A stretch of 64,000 nt of DNA from Planctomycetota bacterium. Lineage in GTDB: Bacteria; Planctomycetota; UBA1135; GCA-002686595. Position 1 is the first letter of the stretch. Every line of letters begins with the position of its first letter. The stretch spans positions 1 through 64,000 of the forward strand of contig JACRIN010000033.1 in assembly GCA_016220085.1 (NCBI GenBank), written 5' to 3'. The notes under the pieces were generated by a model that made no database searches, had not been told where the DNA came from, and saw only the letters and a program-made list of their open reading frames with translations. This document shows, one piece after another, positions 26,779-35,750 of this stretch. Position numbers and translations under genes: made by a program.

Positions 26779-27803
26779 GAGGCGTCCAAGCGAGCCAACA
26801 GCTCGCGCGCGGTCTTTTCGTAGGTCGCCACGGCGAGTTCGAGCGAGCGCTTCGACACGCGCTCGTGATCGGTGTGCGCGTCGAGGATGCGCCCGGGCCC
26901 GTAGAGCAGCGGCGTGCCCCACCGCTTCAGGTGCGGCGCATCGGTGCCGAACGCGACCGGCATCGGCGTTTCGCCGCGCGGCACGAGGAACTCCGTCGGC
27001 CCGTAGTTCTTCATCACGAGCTCGAGCTCGACGTGCGCGCCGAGACACCCGCGGACGCGGCCCTCGGAGACGTCCGGCGGCTCGACGGCGCGCAAGAGCA
27101 AGCTCGCCTCCGCGCGATCGGCGACGACGTTCGCCGCGACGCCGCCCTGGATCGTGCCGATGTTCAACGTGCCCGGTCCGAGCAACGGGTGCGTGCCGTA
27201 CGAGCCGGCGAGCAGGCGTTCGACGGAGTGGACGAGCTCGTGGATCGCGCTCGGGCCCACGTTCTGCGAGCTGTGGCCCGCGACGCCGTGCGCGACGAGC
27301 TTCGCCTTGAACACGCCTTTGTGCGCGCCGACGAAGCGGTTCTCGGTCGGCTCGCCGACGATCGTGAACGCGGGCGCCCACGGCTCGGCGAGCGCCGCGT
27401 TCGCGAGCTGCGCGCCCGCGCTGTCGGTCTCCTCGCCGACGGTGAAGAGGAAACCGATGCGGTCCTCGCCGGCGGCGAGCAGTCGCTCCGCCGCCGCGAG
27501 CATCGCGACCGCCGGGCCTTTCGCGTCGCACGAGCCTCGCCCGTGCACGAACTCGGAGTCCTCGCGCGAGCCGAACCACGGCGGCACCGTGTCGAGGTGC
27601 GTGCAGAAGACGACGCGCGGCACGCCGGCGCCGCGCGCGAGCACGTTGAAGCGGCCCGCGACCGCGTGGGCGACCGGCTGGCGCTCGACCGAAAGACCCT
27701 TCGCGACGAGCTCGCGCCCGAGCGCGTCGCCGTAGTCGTTCTCCGCGCCGGTGACCGACGGGATTTCGACCCAGTCGCGGAGGCTTCGGATCCAGCGCTC
27801 CAT
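26775..27803 (-). CDS. M20-family deacylase, probably succinyl-diaminopimelate desuccinylase (DapE-like)
   Basis: A 342-residue zinc amidohydrolase of the ArgE/DapE/LysK group. Metal and catalytic residues are visible: His in CTHLDTVP, Asp in GRGSCDAKGP, the Glu pair in GEETDSAG, Glu in IVGEPTENRFVGAHKG, and the last His in LDAHTDHERV. A dimerisation domain sits in between (HGVAGHSSQ). Directly upstream of dapD and overlapping it by 4 bases, it is most simply the desuccinylase of the same pathway. The sequence alone does not exclude an acetyl-lysine or acetyl-ornithine deacetylase. The start could be the GTG at 27806 or the adjacent ATG at 27803; the ATG is preferred. Confidence 0.85.
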   Translation of the reverse strand: MERWIRSLRDWVEIPSVTGAENDYGDALGRELVAKGLSVERQPVAHAVAGRFNVLARGAGVPRVVFCTHLDTVPPWFGSREDSEFVHGRGSCDAKGPAVAMLAAAERLLAAGEDRIGFLFTVGEETDSAGAQLANAALAEPWAPAFTIVGEPTENRFVGAHKGVFKAKLVAHGVAGHSSQNVGPSAIHELVHSVERLLAGSYGTHPLLGPGTLNIGTIQGGVAANVVADRAEASLLLRAVEPPDVSEGRVRGCLGAHVELELVMKNYGPTEFLVPRGETPMPVAFGTDAPHLKRWGTPLLYGPGRILDAHTDHERVSKRSLELAVATYEKTARELLARLDAS

Positions 27804-27816
27804 CACGCTCGCGCGC

Positions 27817-29121
27817 TCAAATGTGCGGCCGGGTCAAGTTGCGGTGGCCGTCCTGGGTCACCACGAGGTTGTCCTCGATCCGCACGCCGCCGAACGGCGT
27901 CAGGCGATCGATCGACTTCCAATCGAACAGCGCCGCGTTCGGACCGGAGCGGTGCTCGCGCAAGAGCATCGGGATGAAGTAGACGCCGGGCTCGATCGTG
28001 AAGACCTGGTGCTCTTCGACCGCGCGCGTCGTGCGCAAGTACGGGTACTGCGCGGGCGGCGCCTTGGTGCCGCCGGTCGGCTCCGCTTGGCGCCCGCCGA
28101 CATCGTGGACCTGGATGCCGAGGAAGTGGCCGACGCCGTGCGGGAAGAACGGCCGGGTCAACCCGCGCTCGACCGCGTCCATGCCGCCGACGCCGAGGAT
28201 GCCGAGCTGGTGCAGCAGGTCCGCGATCTCGCGGTGCGCCGCGACGTGGAGGTCGAGGTACGCGATGCCGGGCTTCGCGAGCGCGCACAGCCGCTGCTGC
28301 GCGGCGTCGAGCCCGCGGGTGAGCTCGCGAAACACCGGATCGGCGGCGTCGGTCGTCCACGTGCGCGTGATGTCGGAGCCGTAGCCCAGCCACGGCGCGC
28401 CGATGTCGATCAGGAGCACGCGGCCGTCGCGCTGCGTGCGCTTCGACTGGTAGTGCAACGTCGCGCCCTTCTCGTCGAGCGCGACGATCGACTCGTACGG
28501 GAGCTCGCGGTCGACGCAACCGGTCGCTTCGAGGTAGAGATGATGGATTTCGAGCTCGCTCGCACCGCTCTCGAACGCGTGCTTGGCGGCCTTGTGACCT
28601 TTCGCGGCGCGTTGGGTCGCAAGGCTCTGGCACTCGATCTCGTACGCGCTCTTGTACGCGCGCGCCCAGTCGAGCCGCGCGACCAGCTTCGGCGGATTGA
28701 TCGCGGCCGCCGCGATGCCGGCGGCCTTCGCGGCCTCCGGATGATCGCCGACGTACGCGGTGCGCGCGCCGGGCGAGAGGCTCTTCCACCCCTTCGCCGC
28801 GTCGCCGACCTCGACCAAGTCGAACTCCGACTTCCAGAACGGATCGCCGAGCGCCGCTTGCTCGTACCAGTAGTCCTCCGGCGCGACGCGGACGAGCTTG
28901 GGGCGCTTGCCCGCCGTGACGCAGAGCAGGTGATCCGGCCCCGCGAGCGGCAACCAGTGCGCGAAGTGCGGCGTCGTCCTAAACGGCGCGTCCTGGTCGT
29001 CGGAGTAGTAAGTGAACGGCTTGCCGCTCGAGAGCACGAGCGCATCGAAACCCTCGGCCGCAAGCGCCGCCTCGGTGGTGCGCCGCCGCGCGGCGACGTG
29101 TGCGGAGTAGTTCGTGCTCAT
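27817..29121 (-). CDS. pepQ: Xaa-Pro dipeptidase (M24B)
   Basis: A 434-residue metallodipeptidase that hydrolyses dipeptides with C-terminal proline. The pita-bread metal ligands are in place: the two Asp in LLIDIGAPWLGYGSDITRTW, His in HGVGHFLGIQVHD, Glu in FTIEPGVYF and Glu in GGVRIEDNLVV. The N-terminal domain (~1-170) and the insertion carrying RQAEPTGGTK fit PepQ of proteobacterial type (~440 residues). No signal peptide, so cytoplasmic. It lies 24 bases after the POT peptide transporter and 13 bases before the M20 gene, which suggests that imported peptides are cleaved by this enzyme. Confidence 0.93.
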   Translation of the reverse strand: MSTNYSAHVAARRRTTEAALAAEGFDALVLSSGKPFTYYSDDQDAPFRTTPHFAHWLPLAGPDHLLCVTAGKRPKLVRVAPEDYWYEQAALGDPFWKSEFDLVEVGDAAKGWKSLSPGARTAYVGDHPEAAKAAGIAAAAINPPKLVARLDWARAYKSAYEIECQSLATQRAAKGHKAAKHAFESGASELEIHHLYLEATGCVDRELPYESIVALDEKGATLHYQSKRTQRDGRVLLIDIGAPWLGYGSDITRTWTTDAADPVFRELTRGLDAAQQRLCALAKPGIAYLDLHVAAHREIADLLHQLGILGVGGMDAVERGLTRPFFPHGVGHFLGIQVHDVGGRQAEPTGGTKAPPAQYPYLRTTRAVEEHQVFTIEPGVYFIPMLLREHRSGPNAALFDWKSIDRLTPFGGVRIEDNLVVTQDGHRNLTRPHI

Positions 29122-29145
29122 GGTCGTCTCACTCGCCGCCGTGCG

Positions 29146-30705
29146 TCACTTGACGCCGTGCATCCACTTGTTCATCAAGCGCGAGAGCAGGATCACCGAG
29201 ATGCCGACGCCGAGGCCCAGGTACACCATGTACTGGAAGACGTGGCCGTAGGCTTGCACCTTGCCGAGCGCGTCCACGGTGCCGAGCGCGTCCACCGCTT
29301 TGCCGGCCTCTTCTGCCGCGAGGCTCGACACTTTGCCTGCGATGAAGTTGCCCGTCGCGATCGAGATGAACCACGCGCCCATCACCATGCCGGTCATCCG
29401 AGCGGGCGCGAGCTTGGTCACCATCGAGAGACCGACCGGCGAGAGGCAGAGCTCGCCGAGCGTGTGCACGACGTAGAGGCCGAGCAGGAAGTACCACATC
29501 ACCAGGCCCTGCGCGCTAGCCGAGCTGATGCCCTGGTTGATCACCAGGAACCCGAGGCCCATGCCGCAGAAACCCAGGCCGAACTTGGCCGGGATCGACG
29601 GGTTGACGTTCTTCTTGTCGAGCGCGACCCAGAGCCACGAGAAGATCGGGCCGAACGCGACGATCAGCACCGCGTTGACCGACTGCCACCACGGCCCGGG
29701 CATCGTCCAGTCACCGACGGCGAAGGGCACGAGCTGCTTCTCCGCGAAGAAGTTCAGCGAGTTGCCGGCTTGCTCGAAGCCGACCCAGAACACGCAGTTC
29801 AGGAAGAGCAGCAGCACGAGCACGAAGATCCGCTCTCGCTGCGCTTTCTCCTCCTTGAACGCGACGAAGATCAGGAAGCCCGCGATCACCGCGAAGCACG
29901 CGTACAGCACGTAGCCGACCGCGTTCTCCGTCAGGCTGAGCAGCTTGTACACCGCCGGCGCGACGATGATTCCGCCGAGCACCACCATCAGGATCGGCCC
30001 GAAGCCCTCCTTGCCCTTCGGCGGCAAGCCTTCGACACCGAGCACCTTGATGAAGGTCCAGAAGCACAACAGGCCGAACAACATGCCCGCACCCGCGAGC
30101 GCGAAGCCATAGCGGTAGTCCGGGTGGCCGTCGGTGCCCATGTACGCGGCGAACGCTTGGCACGCGATCGGCGCGATCGCGGCGCCGATGTTGATCCCCA
30201 TGTAGAAGATCGTGAAGCCGCCGTCGCGGCGCGGATCGCCTTGCTTGTAGAGCTTGCCGACCAACGACGAAATGTTCGGCTTGAAGAGCCCGTTGCCGAC
30301 GATCAGCAGCGCGAGGCCGAAGAAGAAGATTTCCTTCTGACCGAAGCCGAAGTGGTCACCCTTCGGCACCATCAAGAAGAACTCGCCGGCGGCGATGAAC
30401 AGGCCGCCGAGGATGATCGTGCGTCGATAGCCGAGGATGCGGTCCGCGACCGAGCCTCCGAAGATGCCGAGCGCGTACACCATCGCGGTGAACCCGCCGT
30501 AACTCGCCGACGCCGCACCTTGCGCGGCCTCGGGCTGCATCTCCGAGAAGAATGCCTGCGCGATGTACAGCGCGAGCAACGCTCGCATGCCGTAGTAGCA
30601 GAAGCGCTCCCACAGCTCGGCGAAGAAGAGGACGAAGAGGCCGGTCGGATGGCCGAGCAGGGTCGGGCCTTCGTGGCCTTGCGCGGGTGTCGTGGATTGG
30701 CTCAT
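29146..30705 (-). CDS. Proton-dependent oligopeptide transporter (POT/PTR2 family)
   Basis: A 519-residue major-facilitator protein with about 14 hydrophobic segments, importing di- and tripeptides with protons. The family signature ELWERFCYYGMRALL (ExxERxxYYG) is in the first membrane helix near residue 30, and the second PTR2 signature is represented by FTIFYMGINIGAAIAP. The C-terminal half contains TLGELCLSPVGLSMVTKLAPARM, another hallmark. The start ATG at 30705 is preceded by only a weak ribosome site. It heads a minus-strand run with pepQ, the M20 gene and dapD, and is divergent from the GNAT gene 122 bases away, where its promoter should lie. Confidence 0.93.
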   Translation of the reverse strand: MSQSTTPAQGHEGPTLLGHPTGLFVLFFAELWERFCYYGMRALLALYIAQAFFSEMQPEAAQGAASASYGGFTAMVYALGIFGGSVADRILGYRRTIILGGLFIAAGEFFLMVPKGDHFGFGQKEIFFFGLALLIVGNGLFKPNISSLVGKLYKQGDPRRDGGFTIFYMGINIGAAIAPIACQAFAAYMGTDGHPDYRYGFALAGAGMLFGLLCFWTFIKVLGVEGLPPKGKEGFGPILMVVLGGIIVAPAVYKLLSLTENAVGYVLYACFAVIAGFLIFVAFKEEKAQRERIFVLVLLLFLNCVFWVGFEQAGNSLNFFAEKQLVPFAVGDWTMPGPWWQSVNAVLIVAFGPIFSWLWVALDKKNVNPSIPAKFGLGFCGMGLGFLVINQGISSASAQGLVMWYFLLGLYVVHTLGELCLSPVGLSMVTKLAPARMTGMVMGAWFISIATGNFIAGKVSSLAAEEAGKAVDALGTVDALGKVQAYGHVFQYMVYLGLGVGISVILLSRLMNKWMHGVK

Positions 30706-30827
30706 GGGACTTGAGGTGGGTGCCTCGGTCGGGATGGGGGCATCGACGCGCGGAGGAGCCTAGCGCGGCGGACGCGTCGCCCGCCAGACTCTTTCCGAGC
30801 CCGGTGCGGGAGGCTTACGCTTCACCG

Positions 30828-31667
30828 ATGCCCGCACCGTTCTCCACCCGGCTCGCGCGCGACGACGACCACGCGACGTTCGCGCGCTTCTTCGCCGAGC
30901 TCGGCGTGCCCGAAGCGCCGCCTCCGTTCGAGCGCTGGCGGAGCCTGATGGCGCCGACGAGCTTCTTCCTGGAGCGCGACGGCGTCCCGGTCGGCTACGC
31001 GTGGTACGAACTCTTCGGAGGCGACGGCTACGTGCGCCACGTGGTCGCCGATCCCTCGGTGCGGCGCGCCGGCGTCGGACGCGCGTTGATGCGCGAGCTC
31101 GCACGGCGCTTCCGCGCGGCCGGTTGCTCGCGTTGGCGGCTCAACGTGAAGAGCGAGAACTCGGCCGCGATCACCCTCTACCGCGCCTGCGGGATGGAAG
31201 TCGAGTACCCGACCGCGGTGCTGCGGCTCCCGTGGAGTTCGCTCGCGAGCCTGCCGCGGCCCGCGAACACGATCGAGGCGCGCGACGCGGCGCCGGATCG
31301 CGACGCGCGGCTCGAGGCGGCGTTCGGGCTGCCGAGCGGACGGCTCGCGAGCGCGCGCACGCTCGCCGGAGCGCGCGTGCTCGAGCTCGTCGATCACCAC
31401 GACGCCTCGAATCCGAAGGTCGGCGTCGCGTGCTTCGATCCGGCGTTCCCCGGTTGCTTCCCGTTCAAGGTCGCGCGGCCGGAGTTCGCGCGCGCGTTGC
31501 TCGCGGAGCTTCGCGCGAGCTCGCCGAGCGAAGTCCCGTGGATCCAGCTCGTGGTCGAAGACGATGTGCCGCTCGCGAAGCTCTTCGTCGCGCGCGGCGG
31601 CACGCTGCTCTTCGAGGTGTTGCACTTCTCCGGCGAGCTGCCGAGCGAGCCCGAGCTTTCCGCGTAA
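30828..31667 (+). CDS. GNAT-family N-acetyltransferase
   Basis: A 279-residue protein with a clear GNAT domain in the first ~140 residues: VRHVVADPSVRRAGVGRALMREL carries the acetyl-CoA pyrophosphate loop RRAGVG, and RLNVKSENSAAITLYRACGM is the typical end motif. The second half (~150-279) looks like a degenerate repeat of the fold (VACFDPAFPGCFPFKVARPEF, then IQLVVEDDVPLAKLFVARGG), so this may be a two-GNAT protein with one active site. The acceptor substrate is unknown. ATG at 30828 is chosen because the family begins there; upstream in-frame sequence is noise. Confidence 0.85.
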   Translation: MPAPFSTRLARDDDHATFARFFAELGVPEAPPPFERWRSLMAPTSFFLERDGVPVGYAWYELFGGDGYVRHVVADPSVRRAGVGRALMRELARRFRAAGCSRWRLNVKSENSAAITLYRACGMEVEYPTAVLRLPWSSLASLPRPANTIEARDAAPDRDARLEAAFGLPSGRLASARTLAGARVLELVDHHDASNPKVGVACFDPAFPGCFPFKVARPEFARALLAELRASSPSEVPWIQLVVEDDVPLAKLFVARGGTLLFEVLHFSGELPSEPELSA

Positions 31668-31841
31668 CCGCCCGCGCGCCGGACGTCTCTTCCCTTGCGT
31701 GGACGGCGCTGCCGCGGCACCGGGCCGTGGTAGACTGCGCGCTCGCGATCGAACACGGCCCGGCGCCTGGTCGAGATTCAAGCACCTCCATCGGCGACGA
31801 TCGGAGCACCACCAGCCGCCGGGTCATCTTCCTCCTCGATC

Positions 31842-32465
31842 GTGGAACCGAAGTACGCGATTCTCCTCGACGGCGGTTTCGTCCTGGCGCGACCACGGAA
31901 TCGCCTGCGGCGTCCGCCGGCTGCCTCCGATGTCGTCGCCGAAGCGACGCGCCTGCGGGGCCATCCGGCGCTGCACGGCCTGCGGTTGCTGCGGATCTAC
32001 TGGTACGACTCGCCGCCGGCGACCCGCAGCGTCAGGAATCCGGTCGACGATTCCGTCCTCGATCTGCGAACCACCAGCCGATTTGCCGAAGCCCAGCAGC
32101 TCCACGACACACTGGAGCTCACGCCAGACGTCGCGGTGCGCATGGGCGAGCTCGCGTTCCGTGGCTGGCAGCTTCGACCACGCACGCTCACCGCTCTCCG
32201 TCGAGAAGGCCGGCCGGTCCGCGCGGAAGACGTGAAACCGCACCTGGAGCAGAAGGGCGTCGACCTCCGCATCGGGCTCGACATCGCACGACTCGCATTG
32301 CGCGGGCTGGTCGACACCTTGGTCGTCGTCACCGGGGACAGCGACCTGATCCCGGCATTCAAGTTCGCGCGGCGCGAGGGCGTGCGGGTGCTGCTCGAGC
32401 CGCTCGGCGCGCCTGTCAGGCGCGAGCTCAAGGCCCACGCCGACGCCGTGCTCGCGAGCGCGCGA
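31842..32465 (+). CDS. NYN-domain (LabA/DUF88-like) protein; no stop codon before the convergent gene
   Basis: The recognisable part (~208 residues) is an NYN domain, a PIN-like RNase fold. It opens YAILLDGGFVLAR with the first acidic residue and continues through KPHLEQKGVDLRIGLDIARLAL and VVTGDSDLIPAFKFARREG, with the conserved Asp residues. Relatives are ~200-250 residues and are linked to RNA processing or turnover. The start is GTG at 31842. Unusually, the frame has no stop at the end of the domain and stays open through the whole antisense peptidase gene to a stop ending at 34412. The end given here is where the domain stops and the convergent gene begins, not a stop codon. A frameshift, assembly error or very long overlap are all possible. 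Confidence 0.7.
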
Positions 32466-34280
32466 CTACAGCTCGGCGAGCGTCGCCTTGCGTCCCGCGT
32501 TCTGCTCCTTCAGCCAGCCCATCAGCGGCTCGAAGTAGCGGACCATCGGCTGGGCGGTCATCGCACTGCCGGTCTTCGCTTCCAAGAGGTCCTTCCAATC
32601 GACGCTCGCGCCTGGCGCGAGGATCGACTTCAGGAAGTCGCCGACTTCCTTGCGACCGTAGTAGTTCGTGTCGTGCGGATCCTCGTGCAAGATCTCGCGC
32701 GCGATGTGGTCGTGCAGTTGGAAGAGCAGCACGAACGACAGCGCGTAGTCGTAGTACCCCGCCGGGTCGTCGTTGATGTGCGTCTTGGTCGCGGCGTCGC
32801 AGTACTCCTCGCCGCGCGGCGTCGGAGGCGCGATGCCCTGATACTTCGCGGCGAGCTCCCACCAACGCTGGTTCCACTTCGAGCTCGGGAGCTCGTCGTG
32901 ATAGAGCTCCTTCTCGAAGTAGAACATCGTCCCGGTCGACCACGGGATGAAGACGACGTAGTTGAGCGCTTCCTTGAGCAAGAGCTGCGTCTTGTCCGGC
33001 TTCGGCCCGCTCATCTCGAGCCCGACCGCCTGCACGAAGCGCGGCTGCTGCGCGGCGAGCCCCATCAGCGATCCGACCGCTTCGTGGTACGCGCGGTTCG
33101 CGCCCTCGCGCAAAAGCGGCGGCACCGCCGGCGTCGAGTACGAGACGTAGTAGTACACGTGGCCGAGCTCGTGGTGCGTCGTCTCGTACCACTCGGTGTT
33201 GGGCTCGACGCTCATCAGCGAGCGCACGTCGTCCGCGAGATCGATGTGCCAAGCGCTCGCGTGCGTGTTCTTCTTGAAACCCGCGTCGGCGGCGACGGGA
33301 TAGAGCGACGACTTCTCCCAGAACGTCTGCGGGAGCTTGGGGAACCCGAGGCTGACATAGAAGCGCTCGGCCTGCTCGAGGCACCATTCCTTGCCGCGCG
33401 TCTTCAACGGCGCGTCGAGGTCGAAGCCCGCGACGTCGACGAGCGCATCCCACTGCTGGCCCCAACGGTTGGGCAGCCAGTGCGCCGGAATCAGGTCGGG
33501 CACCGGTTGGCCGTAGCGCTTCGCGAGCTCGTAGCGCGTCCACGTGTGCAGCTCGCGGAACAGCGGCCGCAGTTCGCGGTTGATCGCGTCGATCGTCTTC
33601 GCGAGCTCGTCGGTCGTCATCCCGTACTCGCTCGCCATGTAGCTGAAGTAGTCGTGGTAGCCGAGCGCGCGCACCGAGGCGTTGCGCAGGCGTTGGAGGT
33701 CGACGAGCCCCGGCCGCAGGCCCTCGCCCACCGCCTTCGACGCTTCCCAGAGCTTCTGACGCTTCGAGAGGTCGGTCTCGTCGCGCAAGCCGCCGTCGAG
33801 GTCGTTCGGCGTCAGCGGTTGACCGTCGAGCGTGAACTCGAAGCCGTAGAGCTGCTTCGTCTGCGCGGTTTCGGCGGCGATGCGCTGCTTGACGATGTCG
33901 GCGATCGTCTGCGGATTGCCGCCGGCCTTGAAGAGCACCGCGCGCAACTGGCGCACCTGCAAATCGGTCAGCGCGTCCTCGCGCGCGAGGAACTCGCGGG
34001 CGGCCGCGATGTTCTCGGCCGAGCCGGTGAACGCGGTGAACGCCTCGTCCGCCGCTTGCACTCGTCGGTCGTTCGAATCGTCGTCGGCGACGATGTGCGT
34101 CTGCGCGAGCCATTGCGCTTCCGCGGAGACGGTCGCGAGCTCGCGGTAGCGCGCGTTGTACGCGTCGAGGTAGGCCTGCACCTCGCGCTGGAGCGCGACA
34201 TCGGGAACCGGCGACGACTGACAAGCGGCGAAGAACGCGAGCGCGGCGCTCGCGACGATCGTGGACGAGGTCGACTTCAT
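32466..34280 (-). CDS. Peptidyl-dipeptidase A (M2, angiotensin-converting-enzyme-like) lipoprotein
   Basis: A 604-residue zinc peptidase of the M2 family that removes dipeptides from peptide C-termini. The N-terminus carries a lipoprotein signal with lipobox FFAAC (Cys ~20), placing it in the envelope. The zinc motif is HHELGH in EWYETTHHELGHVYYYVSY, and the third ligand is in YHEAVGSLMGLAA. The long alpha-helical N-terminal part (WTRYELAKRYG, HWLPNRWGQQW) and the C-terminal YDYALSFVLLFQLHDHIA match bacterial ACE homologues in length and order. ATG at 34280 starts the signal. It runs antisense to the unterminated reading frame of the NYN gene. Confidence 0.93.
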   Translation of the reverse strand: MKSTSSTIVASAALAFFAACQSSPVPDVALQREVQAYLDAYNARYRELATVSAEAQWLAQTHIVADDDSNDRRVQAADEAFTAFTGSAENIAAAREFLAREDALTDLQVRQLRAVLFKAGGNPQTIADIVKQRIAAETAQTKQLYGFEFTLDGQPLTPNDLDGGLRDETDLSKRQKLWEASKAVGEGLRPGLVDLQRLRNASVRALGYHDYFSYMASEYGMTTDELAKTIDAINRELRPLFRELHTWTRYELAKRYGQPVPDLIPAHWLPNRWGQQWDALVDVAGFDLDAPLKTRGKEWCLEQAERFYVSLGFPKLPQTFWEKSSLYPVAADAGFKKNTHASAWHIDLADDVRSLMSVEPNTEWYETTHHELGHVYYYVSYSTPAVPPLLREGANRAYHEAVGSLMGLAAQQPRFVQAVGLEMSGPKPDKTQLLLKEALNYVVFIPWSTGTMFYFEKELYHDELPSSKWNQRWWELAAKYQGIAPPTPRGEEYCDAATKTHINDDPAGYYDYALSFVLLFQLHDHIAREILHEDPHDTNYYGRKEVGDFLKSILAPGASVDWKDLLEAKTGSAMTAQPMVRYFEPLMGWLKEQNAGRKATLAEL

Positions 34281-34583
34281 GGACGGCGCAGCATAGCGCC
34301 CGGCCGCGGCCTGAGCACTTGGACTCGCGAGCGCGAACTCGCGCGCGCTTCGAGCTCGCGCGCACCGAGCCTCGTGCTCTCGCGCTTCGGGCCTCGAGCT
34401 CACGCTCGATGACGCTCGGGACGCCCTCCGCGTCGCGTCGCGGCCCCCACGACGAGACGCCGAGCGTCGATCACCGCGGGACGACGGCGACGAGCTCGGC
34501 GGGTCCCCGAGCGCGCGTGCGACGCAGGCGTCGAAGACCCGGCCCAACGGCCAGGTCTTCATCGCGGCCGCAGGACCGCGGCG
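34281..34583. other. 303-bp gap without a recognisable gene
   Basis: This stretch lies between two minus-strand genes. It contains short reiterated words (variants of ctcgcgcgcttcgag and cgagctcgcgcgc) and no frame with family character. The promoter of the ACE-like gene should be here, but no clear elements are seen. Confidence 0.4.
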
Positions 34584-35750
34584 TCACTCCAGCGCATCGA
34601 GGCTCGCGACTCCGCGCGCGAGCGTCGTGCGCACGAGCCGCGCGAGCAGCGGTCGCGCGAGCGTGCCCATCGACGTGTCGCGCAGCCAACGGAGCAGCGG
34701 CGACTCGATCTGCCCCCAGCGCCCGGCGCGGCGCGAATCGCGGGCCACGCGCTCGACGCGCTCGCGCCGAGCGTCCGCGTAGCGACGCAGCGCGCCCGGC
34801 GTCGCGCCGAACCGGGCGATCGCGCGCCCGAGCACCCACGCGTCCTCGAGCCCGACGCACGCGCCCTGTCCGAGGTTCGGCGTCATCGCGTGCGCCGCGT
34901 CGCCGGCGAGCGCCAGCCGGCCGCGCGCGAGCTCGGCGGGCCGCGCGAGCTCGATCACGTCGTGGCGCAACACGCGCTCCTCCGGGGTCGCTTCGATCAA
35001 CCGGCGAATCGGCGCGTGCCACGAACCGAAGTGCGCGGAGAGCGTCGCGCGGCGCCGGTCGTCGGTCGAATCCCGCGGAACATTGAGCGTCGCGAACCAG
35101 TAGACGCGTTCGCGGTCGACCCGCAGCGCGCCGAAGCGTTTCGAAGGGCCCCACGTCTCGAACGCGAGTCCGCTCGGCACGAGCGACTCGGCGCAGTCGT
35201 GCAGCGCGCGATACGCGACGTAGCCCGAGTACACGGGCTCTCCGCCGCCGAGGTGCGCCCGCACGCGTGACCGGATGCCGTCCGCGCCGATCGCGACCGC
35301 GGCGCGCACGCGGCGACCGTCGGCGAACGCGAGCTCGACGTCGCCGCCCTCGTCCTTCAACGCGACGAGCTCGGCGCCGAGCTTCAGCACGCCGGCGGGA
35401 ACCGCGCGCGCGAGCTCGCCCAGCAAGTCCGCGCGCTGCAGCGCGATGCACGGCGCGCCGAGCTCGCGCGCGAGCGGCGCGAAGTCGAAACCGGCGAGCA
35501 CGCTCGCATCGACCCGCCGAGTCTCGCCGCGGTGCAGCTCGTTCGATCGCGCGACGATGGGTTCCTCGACGCCGAGGCGACGGAGCACGTGCAACGCGTT
35601 CGACCAGAGCGTGATCCCGGCGCCGAGCGCTTCGAGCTTCGCTCCGCGCTCGTAGACGCGGACGTCGACCCCGGCGGCGTGGAGCGCGAGCGCGGCGGCG
35701 AGCCCGGTGCTCCCTGCGCCGACGATCGCGACCGCGACCCGCTCGGTCAC
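34584..35750 (-). CDS. FAD-dependent aromatic-type monooxygenase (PHBH fold)
   Basis: A 388-residue flavoprotein of the p-hydroxybenzoate hydroxylase group. The Rossmann motif VGAGSTGLAAALALHAAG ends in the acidic residue of RVYER. The DG motif is in AIGADGIRSRVRA and the GD motif in LALAGDAAHAMTPNLGQGACVGLEDA. The closest named types by pattern are salicylate or 6-hydroxynicotinate 3-monooxygenases and zeaxanthin epoxidase; the substrate cannot be told. The start is GTG at 35750, overlapping the stop of the biotin-carrier gene as GTGA. It is the third gene of the carboxylase operon, an unusual companion that hints at oxidative degradation of a specific acid. Confidence 0.88.
   Translation of the reverse strand: MTERVAVAIVGAGSTGLAAALALHAAGVDVRVYERGAKLEALGAGITLWSNALHVLRRLGVEEPIVARSNELHRGETRRVDASVLAGFDFAPLARELGAPCIALQRADLLGELARAVPAGVLKLGAELVALKDEGGDVELAFADGRRVRAAVAIGADGIRSRVRAHLGGGEPVYSGYVAYRALHDCAESLVPSGLAFETWGPSKRFGALRVDRERVYWFATLNVPRDSTDDRRRATLSAHFGSWHAPIRRLIEATPEERVLRHDVIELARPAELARGRLALAGDAAHAMTPNLGQGACVGLEDAWVLGRAIARFGATPGALRRYADARRERVERVARDSRRAGRWGQIESPLLRWLRDTSMGTLARPLLARLVRTTLARGVASLDALE

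Noticed and set aside
27751-30714. 987-residue plus-strand frame
   Set aside because: Antisense of pepQ and the POT transporter; composition is Arg/Asp/His-rich noise.
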